A stretch of 64,000 bases of DNA from Euzebya sp. (GTDB lineage Bacteria; Actinomycetota; Nitriliruptoria; Euzebyales; Euzebyaceae), in contig NZ_CAXQBR010000065.1 in assembly GCF_964222135.1 (NCBI RefSeq), positions 62,001-126,000 of the forward strand. Direction: 5' to 3'. Shown here piece after piece: positions 1 to 8,603 of the stretch. Each line of letters opens with the position of its first letter. Position 1 is the stretch's first letter. Made by a program: the position numbers and the translations under genes. Below the pieces are notes generated by a model. The model searched no databases, had not been told where the DNA came from, and saw only the letters and a program-made list of their open reading frames with translations.

Positions 1-209
1 GGCCCCTCCTCGGCGAACCACAGGAGGGACGTGGCGGGCAGCCACACGAGGCCGGCGGCCCACACGAACCACGACGGCAGGTCGACGGCGTCGACCGACG
101 CCAGGGCGACGAGGCCGAAGGCCAGCACGACGCGCGCCAGCGCCGTGATCCGGCGGGCGGCGAGGTCTCCCACGGCGATCGTGCCGGAGAGGTCGAGGGT
201 CGTGGGCAT
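1..209 (-). CDS. Partial membrane protein, N-terminal 69 residues
   Basis: The gene runs off the left edge; only its first 69 codons are visible, from an ATG at 209-207. The start of the protein (MPTTLDLSGTIAVGD) is followed by a positively charged stretch and then two hydrophobic segments, roughly residues 25-40 and 48-63, so it is probably an integral membrane protein or the membrane-anchored N-terminus of a sensor. No family can be recognised from this much sequence. The next gene downstream on the window (309-2939) is on the same strand but lies upstream of it in transcription, so the two could be read together across a 99-bp gap. Confidence 0.55.
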   Translation of the reverse strand, partial: MPTTLDLSGTIAVGDLAARRITALARVVLAFGLVALASVDAVDLPSWFVWAAGLVWLPATSLLWFAEEG

Positions 210-308
210 CTACCCGATCCAATCGGCCGTCACCGACCGAGCGTAAGCCCGTCGGGGAGGCGGGCACGCACGATCTTGGGCCCCCGCGGCCCCCGGGTCC
301 ACCTCGCG

Positions 309-2939
309 CTACTCGAGCAGCGGATCCCGCGCCCGCCGACCGGGGGTGAGCCGGATCCGCGCATCGACGACGGAGACGCCGTGGCGGCGCACGAAGACGG
401 GGTTCAGGTCGAGCGACTCGAGCTCGGGGACGGCTTCGACGAGGGCGCCGACGCGCAGCAGCAGGGCCCGCAGGGAGCGGACGTCCACCGCCGGGTTGCC
501 CCTGTACCCCGTCAGGAGCGGGTAGCCCTTCAGCTGCAGCAGCATGTCGTCGACGTCGGTGTCGGTCAGCGGGTGGATCCGCATCGACACGTCGCCGAGC
601 AGCTCGACCAGCGCACCCCCGAACCCCGCGAGGACGATCGGTCCGAAGGTGGGGTCCTGGCGGACGCCGACGACCATCTCGACGCCGTCGGGGATCATCT
701 GCTGGACCAGCCAGCCCTGCTCGCACACGTCGTCCCCTCCCTCGGCCCGGAGGGTGCGGTCCAGCTCGGTGACCGCGTCGGCGACCGCGTCGGCGTCGGG
801 CAGGGCGAGGCGGACCAACCCGCGGTCGGCCTTCTCGATCGGGGCGGCCGGCTTCACCACGAACGGGCCGTCGAGTGCCCCGGCGTGGGCGCGCGCCTCC
901 TCGGCGTCGGCGGCGACGCGGCTCGGGGCCGTGGCGATCCCGACCGCGGTGAGCAGGTCGGTGGCGTCCGCGGCCGCGAGTGCGGTCGTCGCCGACGTGG
1001 CGGCGAGCACCCGGTCGGCCACGCGCCGGGCGGCGGTCTCGTCGATGTCGTCGAACGTGACCACGTGGCCGAGGTCCCGCTCCCTCCAGGCGGCGTAGCG
1101 GGTGGCGTGGGACAGCGCCTCGGCGGCGCTCTCGGGGAACACGTACAGCGGGATCCCGGTGCCGGCCAGCGAGTCCGGCGGGGTGTCCATCGACATGAAC
1201 ACGACCGCGACCGGCTTGTCCGCCCCGGTGGTCGCCGCGGCGATCGCGGAGCCCACGGCCTCGGGGTCGAGGGTCACCGGCGGGATGAAGATGGCGATGA
1301 CCGAGTCGACGGCGTCGTCGGCCACGAGAGCCCGGAGCACGTCGCCGTAGTCCTCGGGCGCGGTGGTGGGGTGGACGGTCACGGGGGCGAGGTCGTAGGC
1401 GGCGGCACCCTCCGCGGTGGTGCGGGTGTCCGAGCCGAGCTCGGCCAGGCGCATCCCGCCGGCGAGGCACGCGTCGGCGGCGAGCGCCCCGGGACCGCCG
1501 CCGTTGGACAGGACCGCCACCCGGTTCCCCCGGGGGAGGGGTTGCTTCGCGAGCAGCTTCGCGGTGTTGAACATCTGGTCGAGGGTCCCGACGCGCACCA
1601 CGCCGGCCTGCTCGAACAGCGCGCGCACCGGGCCTTCGTCTCTGCGGCCGGACTTGACCGCGACGATGGGCTTGGTCCGGCCGATGCGCCGGGCGAGCCG
1701 GGCGAACTTCCGCGGGTTCCCGAAGGACTCGAGGTACAGCAGGATGACGCCGGTCTCGTCGTCGGACTCCCAGTACTGCAGCAGGTCGTTCGAGGAGATG
1801 TCGGCCTTGTTCCCGATCGACGCGAACGACGAGAGCCCGACGTCGAGTCGCTCGGCGGCCGCCAGGATCGTGAGCCCCAGCGCCCCGGACTGGCTGGACA
1901 GCGACACCCGGCCGCTGGAGGGGAAGATCGGGCTCAGGCTGCCGTTCAACCGGACCACCCCGGCGGTGTTCATCACCCCCATGCAGTTGGGGCCGATCAG
2001 GCGCATGCCGTGGGAGCGGGCGTGGGCGAGGACCTGCTCCTCGAGCTCTCGACCCTCTGGACCGGACTCGCCGAAGCCGGCCGACAGGATCACCGCCGCG
2101 CGGACGCCCAGCCGACCGGCCTCGTCGATCACCGCCGGGGTGGCGGCGGCGGGCACGCACACGTAGATCGTCTCGGGCACCGAGGGACAGGACGCGAGGT
2201 CGGGGTAGGCGGGGACCGACTGCACGTGGTCGGTGCTCGCGTTGACCGGGAAGACCGGTCCGTCGAAGCCACCGGCGATCAGGTTGGCCAGCACCATCCC
2301 GCCGACGGAGTGGCGGTCGCGGCTCGCGCCCACGACCGCGACGCTGCGCGGGTGCAGGACGCTCGAGATCGCCGCCGTCGCCGCACGCCGGTCCTGCTCG
2401 CCGGCCGTCCGCAGCAGCGCCTCGGTCGGCGTCGTCGTGAAGGTCGCGGCGACCGTGTCCCCGTAGCCCGTCATCGACGGCTCGAACCCCGCCTCCCGCA
2501 TCACGCGGAGCATCGACCGGTTCTCGCTGAGGATGTCGCCGTGGAAGCGGGTGATCCCGAGGTCCCGGGCCGGCGCCATCAGCGCGCGCAGCAGCGTCGT
2601 GCCGAGCCCGCGACCGTGCTGCGCGTCCTCGACCAGCACGGCGAACTCGGCGGTCCCCGGCTCCTCCGGCAGCCGGTCGAAGCGCCCGACGCCGACGATC
2701 TCGTCGTGCTGCGTGGCGACCAGGGCGAAGCGGTTGGCGTTGTCCAGCTCGACGAAGTGCCGCATCTGCTCTGCGTCCATCTTCCGCGGGGCGAAGAACC
2801 GCATCCGGATGGTCTCGGGCGACAGGCGGGCCCACATCCGCATCATCGCGTCGAGGTCGTCCGGGCGGATCGGCCGCAGGTGGACGGTCTGCCCGTCCTT
2901 GACGACGGCGTCGCTCGTGTAGGCGTCGAGGTCGAGCAC
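309..2939 (-). CDS. GNAT acetyltransferase fused to NDP-forming acyl-CoA synthetase (Pat-like)
   Basis: An 876-residue protein. Residues about 15-175 form a GNAT acetyltransferase domain with the acetyl-CoA loop AQHGRGLGTTLL. Residues about 205-330 are the CoA-binding Rossmann domain (SVAVVGASRD near its start), followed by the succinyl-CoA-ligase-like domain (GPNCMGV) and a C-terminal ATP-grasp domain. This is the reversed order of E. coli PatZ, where GNAT is C-terminal. Family members acetylate lysines of acetyl-CoA synthetase and other enzymes, or act as acyl-CoA ligases; which one applies is not shown here. The GTG at 2939 was chosen because a GGAGG lies 7 nt before it and because it begins 2 nt after the stop of the flavin reductase, which points to a two-gene operon. 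Longer upstream starts would overlap that gene. Confidence 0.88.
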   Translation of the reverse strand: MLDLDAYTSDAVVKDGQTVHLRPIRPDDLDAMMRMWARLSPETIRMRFFAPRKMDAEQMRHFVELDNANRFALVATQHDEIVGVGRFDRLPEEPGTAEFAVLVEDAQHGRGLGTTLLRALMAPARDLGITRFHGDILSENRSMLRVMREAGFEPSMTGYGDTVAATFTTTPTEALLRTAGEQDRRAATAAISSVLHPRSVAVVGASRDRHSVGGMVLANLIAGGFDGPVFPVNASTDHVQSVPAYPDLASCPSVPETIYVCVPAAATPAVIDEAGRLGVRAAVILSAGFGESGPEGRELEEQVLAHARSHGMRLIGPNCMGVMNTAGVVRLNGSLSPIFPSSGRVSLSSQSGALGLTILAAAERLDVGLSSFASIGNKADISSNDLLQYWESDDETGVILLYLESFGNPRKFARLARRIGRTKPIVAVKSGRRDEGPVRALFEQAGVVRVGTLDQMFNTAKLLAKQPLPRGNRVAVLSNGGGPGALAADACLAGGMRLAELGSDTRTTAEGAAAYDLAPVTVHPTTAPEDYGDVLRALVADDAVDSVIAIFIPPVTLDPEAVGSAIAAATTGADKPVAVVFMSMDTPPDSLAGTGIPLYVFPESAAEALSHATRYAAWRERDLGHVVTFDDIDETAARRVADRVLAATSATTALAAADATDLLTAVGIATAPSRVAADAEEARAHAGALDGPFVVKPAAPIEKADRGLVRLALPDADAVADAVTELDRTLRAEGGDDVCEQGWLVQQMIPDGVEMVVGVRQDPTFGPIVLAGFGGALVELLGDVSMRIHPLTDTDVDDMLLQLKGYPLLTGYRGNPAVDVRSLRALLLRVGALVEAVPELESLDLNPVFVRRHGVSVVDARIRLTPGRRARDPLLE

Positions 2940-2941
2940 GG

Positions 2942-3544
2942 CTACGCCTCCGTCAGGTCCTGCCACGTCGGTCGCGGCCGCTTGATGATCGTCTCGCTCA
3001 TCGTGTACTGGCTCCCGCTGAGCCGGCCGACGGGGTCGAGTGCGGCGATGTCCACGCGACCGTCGACCCAGACGCGGTCGTCGACCCGCACGCGGGTGAC
3101 GTCGCCGAAGACCATGTGGCCGGTGCCCATCGACAGGATCGTCCGGAGCCGGCACTCGAACGTGGCGGGCGACTCGGCCACGTACGGCGCGTCGACGGTC
3201 TCGGCCCGCGCGGCGGTGACGTCGACGTGGTCGAACTCGCTCACCTCCGGCGGCACGTCGGCGGCGGTGGCGTTCATCGCCTCGAGCAGCGGGCGGGACA
3301 CCACCGAGATCGTGAACACCCCGGTCGCGCGCACGTTGACCAGCGTGTCCTTCTCGCCGGAGGACGTGAAGTGCACGATCGGCGGGTCCGAGGAGATCAT
3401 GTTGAAGTAGGAGTGCGGGGCCACGTTGTCCACGCCCGCTGCGCTGGTCGTGCCCACCCAGGCGATCGGCCGCGGGACGACCAGGCTGGTCATCAGGAAG
3501 TACGTCTCGCGCTCGGAGAGGTCGGCGGGGTCGAGGATCGGCAT
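2942..3544 (-). CDS. Flavin reductase family protein
   Basis: A 200-residue protein of the flavin reductase-like, FMN-binding split-barrel family. The N-terminal TSLVVPRPIAWVGT and the segment APHSYFNMISSDPP are typical of the FMN-binding region. Such proteins reduce FMN/FAD for partner monooxygenases or act as small flavoproteins; no partner monooxygenase is adjacent. The ATG at 3544 is preceded by TAGCAT ending 8 nt upstream (3558-3553 on this strand), which fits a leaderless transcript. The gene is followed after 2 nt by the GNAT/acyl-CoA synthetase gene. Confidence 0.85.
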   Translation of the reverse strand: MPILDPADLSERETYFLMTSLVVPRPIAWVGTTSAAGVDNVAPHSYFNMISSDPPIVHFTSSGEKDTLVNVRATGVFTISVVSRPLLEAMNATAADVPPEVSEFDHVDVTAARAETVDAPYVAESPATFECRLRTILSMGTGHMVFGDVTRVRVDDRVWVDGRVDIAALDPVGRLSGSQYTMSETIIKRPRPTWQDLTEA

Positions 3545-3616
3545 GCGGCCCGATGCTACGAGGTGCGCCGGCGCCGCTTTGGCGGGTCCGGGCGGCTGTC
3601 GCACAATCGGCTGAGG

Positions 3617-4021
3617 ATGATCTTCCGCCGCAAGCAGCTCCCCGAGGAGCTCCGCCCCGCCCACGACGCCTTCGCCGCCCAGGTGGACCGGCTGGAGCAG
3701 GCCCGGAGCGCGCTGATGTCCTGCCTGCCCGTCGGCCGCGTCGACCCGGCCCCGGTGCCGGTCGGCCTGGACCTCCTGGCCGACGAGCTCGACGCGATCG
3801 CCGCGGAGATGGACGCGTGGCAGGTGCCGGAGCTCGCCGAGGAGTGGCGGGACTGCGTCGACGCCATCGCCGAGGCGAAGTCGAAGATGCCGACGGCCCA
3901 CGAGGTGGCGGAGACGAGCACCGAGCTCGAGGAGCTCCTCGGGGCCGTCGAGGACGTCGACGAACCCCTCGGCCACGCCTTCGGCCGTGCCGAGCGGCGC
4001 TGGCGGGACCTGCGCCGCTGA
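3617..4021 (+). CDS. Hypothetical protein, helical, 134 residues
   Basis: A 134-residue protein without a family I recognise. It is rich in Glu, Asp, Ala and Leu and lacks cysteines in a motif, a signal peptide or membrane segments. The heptad-like spacing in residues 15-45 and 60-115 suggests a mostly alpha-helical, possibly coiled-coil cytosolic protein. The start ATG at 3617 is preceded by CTGAGG directly upstream, so the ribosome binding site is poor. It stands alone between divergent (flavin reductase) and convergent (enoyl-CoA hydratase) neighbours. Support for it being real is the codon bias (third-position GC) and the absence of a better ORF on the other strand. Confidence 0.6.
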   Translation: MIFRRKQLPEELRPAHDAFAAQVDRLEQARSALMSCLPVGRVDPAPVPVGLDLLADELDAIAAEMDAWQVPELAEEWRDCVDAIAEAKSKMPTAHEVAETSTELEELLGAVEDVDEPLGHAFGRAERRWRDLRR

Positions 4022-4047
4022 CCCCGGTCCCGTCGACCGCCGCCCGC

Positions 4048-4947
4048 TCAGGGCTCGATGACGTGGGAGGGGTCGGGTTGCTCGTCGGGTGGGGCCTGGC
4101 TGTAGTCGGCGAACGGTCCGTCGCGGTCCGCGACGACGGCGCCCACCCCCTCGGTCGCGGCCCGCTCGATGAACGCGAGGGCGTCGGGGGTGTTGCGCAT
4201 CAGCCCGTCGAGGATCGGGCCGAGGGTCTGGGTGCTCGCGAGCCCCATGTTCTCGTACGCCTGGTTCACGATCAGCTTCATGGCCGCCAGCTGCGACGAC
4301 GGGATGGACGCGAGCTGCGCGGCCCGCGCCGCCACGGTGTCCTCGAGCTGATCGAAGGGGACCGCCTCGTTGATCAGCCCGACGTCGGCGGCCTCGCGGC
4401 CCGAGAGGGGCTTGCCGGTCAGCGCGTACTCCTTCGCCCGGGTGAGCCCCAGCCGGTACAGCCACATCCCGGACAGGTACGCCCCCCACATCCGCGAGTA
4501 GGGCGTGCCGATCCGCGCGTCCTCCGACGCGATGACCAGGTCCCCGCACAGCGCGGTGTCGCTCCCGCCGCCGACGCACCAGCCGTGGACCTGGACGATC
4601 ACCGGCTTCGGCGTCCGCCACATGCTCATGAACTGCTGGGTCGGGCTGAGCTGCGGCGCGGTCGAGAACGCGAAGTCCTTGCCGGGGTCCCAACGCCCGT
4701 CCGTGGTCATGTGCGCGTCCCAGTGGCTGAACCCGCCGCCGAAGTCGTAGCCGGCGCAGAACGACCGGCCGGCGCCGCGGACGACGATGACCTTGACGTC
4801 CGCGTCGCGCGTGGCCGCGGTGATCGCCTGCGCGAACTCCTCCGGCATCGGCGGCACGATCGTGTTCAGCCGCTCGGGTCGGTTCAGCGTGATCGTGGCC
4901 ACCGCGTCGGCCACGTCGTACAGCAGCGTGGTCAGCTCCACCCGCAC
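4048..4947 (-). CDS. Enoyl-CoA hydratase/isomerase family protein (crotonase)
   Basis: A protein of about 299 residues in the crotonase superfamily. The first oxyanion-hole segment RSFCAGYDFGGG and the second, HGWCVGGGSDTALCGDLVIA, are both present, as is the helix-9-type C-terminus. Likely role is hydration or isomerisation of an enoyl-CoA in fatty acid or aromatic acid breakdown; the exact substrate cannot be told. The 5' end is GTG CGG GTG; the second GTG at 4941 has AGGAGG 5 nt upstream and may be the true start, shortening the protein by two residues. Confidence 0.9.
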   Translation of the reverse strand: MRVELTTLLYDVADAVATITLNRPERLNTIVPPMPEEFAQAITAATRDADVKVIVVRGAGRSFCAGYDFGGGFSHWDAHMTTDGRWDPGKDFAFSTAPQLSPTQQFMSMWRTPKPVIVQVHGWCVGGGSDTALCGDLVIASEDARIGTPYSRMWGAYLSGMWLYRLGLTRAKEYALTGKPLSGREAADVGLINEAVPFDQLEDTVAARAAQLASIPSSQLAAMKLIVNQAYENMGLASTQTLGPILDGLMRNTPDALAFIERAATEGVGAVVADRDGPFADYSQAPPDEQPDPSHVIEP

Positions 4948-4982
4948 CTCCTCGGAGGGGGCGAGCCTACGCCGGGACGGTG

Positions 4983-5501
4983 CTAGGCGGCGAGCGCGGC
5001 GCGCTGGCGGCTGATGATCGTCAGGCGGCCCTCGCCGTACTCCTCGATGGACACGACGTAGTCGCGCCGGCGGCAGCGGTCACCGCGCAGCAGGGCGCGG
5101 GCGGGGCCGGGGATCAGCTCGCCGACCCGGTAGGTCCGGTCGAGCTTCACGTGGGGGGTGTCGGCGGAGTTGAGGAGGCGGGCCAGCACGTTGGCGACCT
5201 CGTTGAAGCAGTCCTGCATGTCCCCGTCGAGCTCCTCGGACGCGATCGCCTCCTCGGCCACGTTCGACGGCATCATCACCAGGGCCGAGCCGGCGCGGCA
5301 CGCGAGGGGCAGGTCGGCCAGCACCACGCCGGCGATGACGCCGTCCTCGGTCCGGTAGGTGACGACCACGGCCGGCACCTCGGCGCTGAACGCGAGGGGC
5401 TCGGTGGCCTTGTCGACCGCGCACCCGCGGCTGAGCAGGTCGCCGAGCAGGTCGCGCACGGCCTCCTGCAGCGGGAGGGGGAAGTCGGCGTTCGAGTCCA
5501 C
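4983..5501 (-). CDS. CheC/CheX-like chemotaxis phosphatase-family protein
   Basis: A 172-residue protein at the distal end of the chemotaxis operon. The segment DMQDCFNEVANVLARLLN carries the E-x-x-N signature (NEVAN) of the CheC/CheX/FliY CheY-phosphate phosphatases, although flanking sequence is divergent. It would act in the cytosol to dephosphorylate CheY-P; that activity is inferred from the motif and from its place directly after a cheY. The GTG at 5501 lies 2 nt after the cheY stop, so translation is probably coupled. A second, more typical CheX is encoded two genes upstream (5976-6440). Confidence 0.75.
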   Translation of the reverse strand: MDSNADFPLPLQEAVRDLLGDLLSRGCAVDKATEPLAFSAEVPAVVVTYRTEDGVIAGVVLADLPLACRAGSALVMMPSNVAEEAIASEELDGDMQDCFNEVANVLARLLNSADTPHVKLDRTYRVGELIPGPARALLRGDRCRRRDYVVSIEEYGEGRLTIISRQRAALAA

Positions 5502-5503
5502 GG

Positions 5504-5866
5504 CTACAGGGGGGTCGTGGCCATGACGTCGGAGAACGTCTCGGCGGTGAACGGCTTGGCGATGGTGAAGGACGCGCCGGCCTTGATCGCGATCTCGCGC
5601 ATCTCGGCGGTGGACTCCGACGTCACGAACCCGAAGGTCACGCCGATGCCCTCGGCGCGGAGCGTGCGGAGGAAGTCGATGCCGCTCATGTTCGGCATGT
5701 TCCAGTCGCTGAGGACCAGCTCCGGCTCGTGCTCCTTGACCGCGGCGACGCCCTGCAGGCCGTCCTCGGCCTGGATGAACTCTGCGTCGGCGTACTCGGT
5801 CTGCTTCAGCATGCGCATGACGATCATGCGCATGGCCTTCGAGTCGTCGCACACGACGATCTTCAT
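5504..5866 (-). CDS. cheY: CheY-type single-domain response regulator (second copy)
   Basis: A 120-residue stand-alone receiver domain. The acidic pocket is D7-D8, the phospho-acceptor is D54 in LVLSDWNMP, the switch Thr is in FVTSES and the invariant Lys is in AKPF. There is no output domain, so it should act by binding partners such as the flagellar switch or by serving as a phosphate sink. AGGAG with 6-nt spacing precedes the ATG. It sits between the two CheX/CheC-like genes, which suggests a paired regulator and phosphatase. It differs clearly from the cheY at 8600-8995, so the two probably do not do the same job. Confidence 0.92.
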   Translation of the reverse strand: MKIVVCDDSKAMRMIVMRMLKQTEYADAEFIQAEDGLQGVAAVKEHEPELVLSDWNMPNMSGIDFLRTLRAEGIGVTFGFVTSESTAEMREIAIKAGASFTIAKPFTAETFSDVMATTPL

Positions 5867-5975
5867 CTACTGCTCCTGGGGGTCTCGTGGCGTGGCCGTC
5901 GCGGGACGGCCGGGTTCTGATCGGCAGCGGCGCGGCCGGGATGAGGCGTGAGGCGCCTCGGACCGGCCGGCCAGG

Positions 5976-6440
5976 TCACAGGGTGGCGGGGATCTCGGCG
6001 GAGGCCCGCTGCAGGATGGACACCACCATCGGCTGGTCGCCGGTGGTGAACCACACCTCGTTGAGGACCGTCGAGCCGGGGATCTGGACGACGTACTGGG
6101 CGCCGCCGATCACCGTCGGCAGCGACAGGCTGGCGGGGCCGTCGACCAGCGACTTCACGCTGCCGCCGAGCATGTTGACGATCTCGCCGACCGCGTCGCC
6201 GATCTCGTCGTCCGTCAGCTCGCCGGGGTCGACGGCGAACATCGCGCCGGCGATCTGCTCGGACAGCGCGCGGGTGCAGTGCAGGATGACCGTGCCCTCC
6301 CAGGACCCGTGGATGTGGATCAGGGCGCTCAGGCTCTGGCCCTCCGATCCGGGTGCGGGGGCGGGCACGACGTCCAGCATCAGGTACGAGGCCCAGATCT
6401 CCTCGACGAGGGCGTGGATGTCCGCTTCGGTGAGCTCCAT
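5976..6440 (-). CDS. cheX: CheX-family CheY-P phosphatase
   Basis: A 154-residue protein of the CheX/CheC phosphatase family. The core helix DEIGDAVGEIVNMLGG holds the catalytic E-x-x-N (EIVN). It should dephosphorylate CheY-P and so end the motor signal; this is established for the family and inferred here. The ATG at 6440 was chosen over an in-frame GTG at 6470 because AGGAG stands 10 nt before the ATG while nothing resembling a ribosome binding site precedes the GTG. It is the sixth gene of the chemotaxis operon, between cheR and the second cheY. Confidence 0.88.
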   Translation of the reverse strand: MELTEADIHALVEEIWASYLMLDVVPAPAPGSEGQSLSALIHIHGSWEGTVILHCTRALSEQIAGAMFAVDPGELTDDEIGDAVGEIVNMLGGSVKSLVDGPASLSLPTVIGGAQYVVQIPGSTVLNEVWFTTGDQPMVVSILQRASAEIPATL

Positions 6441-6485
6441 GGCGGGGTGTCTCCTAAGGTCGTTCTTCACAGGTCGGGCTGCGGG

Positions 6486-7370
6486 TCAGGCCGCTCGGTA
6501 CCAGACGGTCCGGCCGAGCAGCACGCGGCGGTAGTCGTTGTCCACCCCGACCGTGGTCTCCGCCCCGCCGAGGATCAGGAAGCCGTCGTCGGCGAGGTGG
6601 GTGCGGGTCTGGCGCAGGATGGAGGTCTTCGTCGGCACGTCGAAGTAGATGAGGACGTTCCGCATGAACACCGCGTCGAAGCGGCCGAGGGTCGCGGGGA
6701 AGCGCTGGGCCAGGTTCAGCGGCGCGTAGCGCACCATCTTCCTGATGTCGTCCCGGAGGACCCAGTGGGCGCCGTGGCGCTGCAGGTACTTGACCAGCAT
6801 CGGCGCGGGCATGCCGCGGTTGACCTCGAGCTGGGAGTACGACCCGGCCTGGGCCTTCGCGAGCATCGACGGGGAGATGTCGGTGCCGAGGATCTGGATG
6901 TCCCAGCTGGACAGCTCCGGGAAGTGCTCCTTGATCACCAGCGCGATCGTGTAGGGCTCCTGGCCCGATGACGCGGCGCCGCACCAGATGCGCAGCGAGC
7001 GGCGGGCGCCCCGGGCGCGGATCAGCTCCGGCAGCACGTCGGTCCGCAGGCTCTCGAAGGGGTGGATGTCGCGGAAGAACGACGTCTCGTTCGTCGTCAT
7101 CGCGTCCACCACCTCACGGCCGAGGGCCGAGGCGGGGTTCATGCGCAGACGGCCGATCAGCCCGGCGAGGTCGCCGGCGCCGTGCCGCTGCACGAGCGGG
7201 GTCAACCGCGAGGTGACCAGGTACTCCTTGCCGTCCTCGAGGGTGATCGCCGCCTCCCGCTTCACGAAGGTCCGGACGAAGTCGAAGTCGGCGGGGACGA
7301 GCGCGGCCGCGGGCGCCGCGCCAGGCAGTCCCACGATGGACGGGAGGGTCGGCGTGGTCAGGTTCGTCAT
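6486..7370 (-). CDS. cheR: CheR chemotaxis methyltransferase
   Basis: A 294-residue S-adenosylmethionine-dependent glutamate methyltransferase that modifies chemoreceptors for adaptation. The N-terminal helical domain contains DAMTTNETSFFRD, a hallmark of CheR, and the SAM site is RIWCGAASSGQEPYT, followed by the ILGTDIS motif II region and FMRNVLIYFD. A low-complexity N-terminal tail of about 25 residues precedes the domain. The ATG lies 3 nt after the cheB stop, so the pair is translationally linked. The target receptors (MCPs) are not encoded in this window. Confidence 0.96.
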   Translation of the reverse strand: MTNLTTPTLPSIVGLPGAAPAAALVPADFDFVRTFVKREAAITLEDGKEYLVTSRLTPLVQRHGAGDLAGLIGRLRMNPASALGREVVDAMTTNETSFFRDIHPFESLRTDVLPELIRARGARRSLRIWCGAASSGQEPYTIALVIKEHFPELSSWDIQILGTDISPSMLAKAQAGSYSQLEVNRGMPAPMLVKYLQRHGAHWVLRDDIRKMVRYAPLNLAQRFPATLGRFDAVFMRNVLIYFDVPTKTSILRQTRTHLADDGFLILGGAETTVGVDNDYRRVLLGRTVWYRAA

Positions 7371-7373
7371 GGC

Positions 7374-8603
7374 TCAACCCCTGGAGGTTCGTGTGAGGGG
7401 AGGAGCAGCCGACAGCCGACTCGAGCCTCCTGTGGCGGTGATGAGGGCACCCGCGATCTCGTCGAGCGCGAGGACCTGCTGGGCGAGGCCGCCCTCGGCG
7501 ACGATGCCCGGCATCCCCCACACCGTGCTGGTCTCCTCGTCCTGGACGACGACCTGCCCGCCGGCGGCGCCGATGGCTGCCGCCCCGTCGAACCCGTCGC
7601 GACCCATGCCGGTGAGCACGACACCCAGCACGCGTCCGCCGTAGGTCTGCACCGCGGAGGTGAACAGGGGGTCGACGGCCGGGCGGCAGGAGTGCAGGGG
7701 CGGTGACTCGTCGAGGCGGATGACCGCCCGGCCCGCGGTCTCGACGACGCGCATGTGCTTGCCGCCGGGTGCGAACCAGACCTGGCCCGCCTGGGGCACC
7801 GCGCCGTCGTGGGCCTCGGCGACCGACAGGGCGGACTGGCCGTCCAGCCGTTCAGCGAGGAGGCGGGTGAAGATGGGCGGCATGTGCTGGACGACGAGGA
7901 CCGGCACGCCGAAGGTTGCCGGCAGCTGGGGGATCACCGACGCCAGCGCGCTCGGACCGCCGGTCGACACGCCGATCACGACGACCTCGGGTCGTCCGAC
8001 GGGGCGGACGGCGCTGGGGCGCGGGGCGGTGGCGGGGGTGGTCGCCGCCCTGGCCTGGACGCGCGGGCGGACCGGGGTGAGGGGACGCCGGGTCGCGGGG
8101 TCGACGGGGCGCTCCGGCGGCGGTGCAGGTGCCGCGGGGGCCGCCGGGGTCGCAGGTGTCGCGAACCGCAGGCGGGGGCGGCCCCGGCGGCGGTCGACCA
8201 GCGCGTGGATCTTCGGGGCCAGGGTGGCCTTGATCTCGAGTGCGGTCCGGTCGAACGACCCGGTGTTGGACGGCTTCGTGACGTAGTCGTCGGCCCCGCG
8301 GCTGAGCGCCTCGAGGGTCGCCGCCGCCCCGCTCTCGGTCAGGGTGGAGAACATGATGACCGGTAGCGTCGGCCGACGCCGCCGCAGCCGGGTGACGGTC
8401 TCGAGGCCGTTCATCACCGGCATCTCGATGTCGAGGATGACGATGTCGGGATCGATCTCGTCGAGGCGCTCGAGGGCCATCACGCCGTTCTCGGCCTGGC
8501 CGGCGATGGTGATCTGGGGGTCGGTGTCGAGGACCCGGCCGAGCAGTCGCCGGATGATCGACGAGTCGTCGACCAGCATCACCTTGATCGGGCCGGCGCT
8601 CAT
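7374..8603 (-). CDS. cheB: CheB protein-glutamate methylesterase/glutaminase
   Basis: A 409-residue response regulator with an enzyme output. The receiver domain (about 1-125) has phospho-acceptor D58 in ILDIEMPVMNG and ends in YVTKPS. An Ala/Pro/Arg-rich linker of about 60 residues follows. The methylesterase domain has the catalytic triad segments GVSTGGPSAL (Ser), VVQHMPP (His) and LTGMGRDG (Asp). It removes methyl groups from receptors, opposing CheR. The start ATG at 8603 overlaps the stop of the preceding cheY by ATGA, so translation is coupled. Confidence 0.97.
   Translation of the reverse strand: MSAGPIKVMLVDDSSIIRRLLGRVLDTDPQITIAGQAENGVMALERLDEIDPDIVILDIEMPVMNGLETVTRLRRRRPTLPVIMFSTLTESGAAATLEALSRGADDYVTKPSNTGSFDRTALEIKATLAPKIHALVDRRRGRPRLRFATPATPAAPAAPAPPPERPVDPATRRPLTPVRPRVQARAATTPATAPRPSAVRPVGRPEVVVIGVSTGGPSALASVIPQLPATFGVPVLVVQHMPPIFTRLLAERLDGQSALSVAEAHDGAVPQAGQVWFAPGGKHMRVVETAGRAVIRLDESPPLHSCRPAVDPLFTSAVQTYGGRVLGVVLTGMGRDGFDGAAAIGAAGGQVVVQDEETSTVWGMPGIVAEGGLAQQVLALDEIAGALITATGGSSRLSAAPPLTRTSRG

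Noticed and set aside
276-3410. A 1044-residue ORF on the plus strand
   Set aside because: It is antisense to the GNAT/synthetase and flavin reductase genes; its composition (runs of Gly, Arg, Val) is that of a frame opposite to a real GC-rich gene, and no domain is visible.
4983-5852. A single 289-residue protein covering the distal CheX-like and the cheY
   Set aside because: The upstream part of that frame is antisense-like Arg/His-rich sequence overlapping the clear cheY frame at 5504-5866; the true start is the GTG at 5501.
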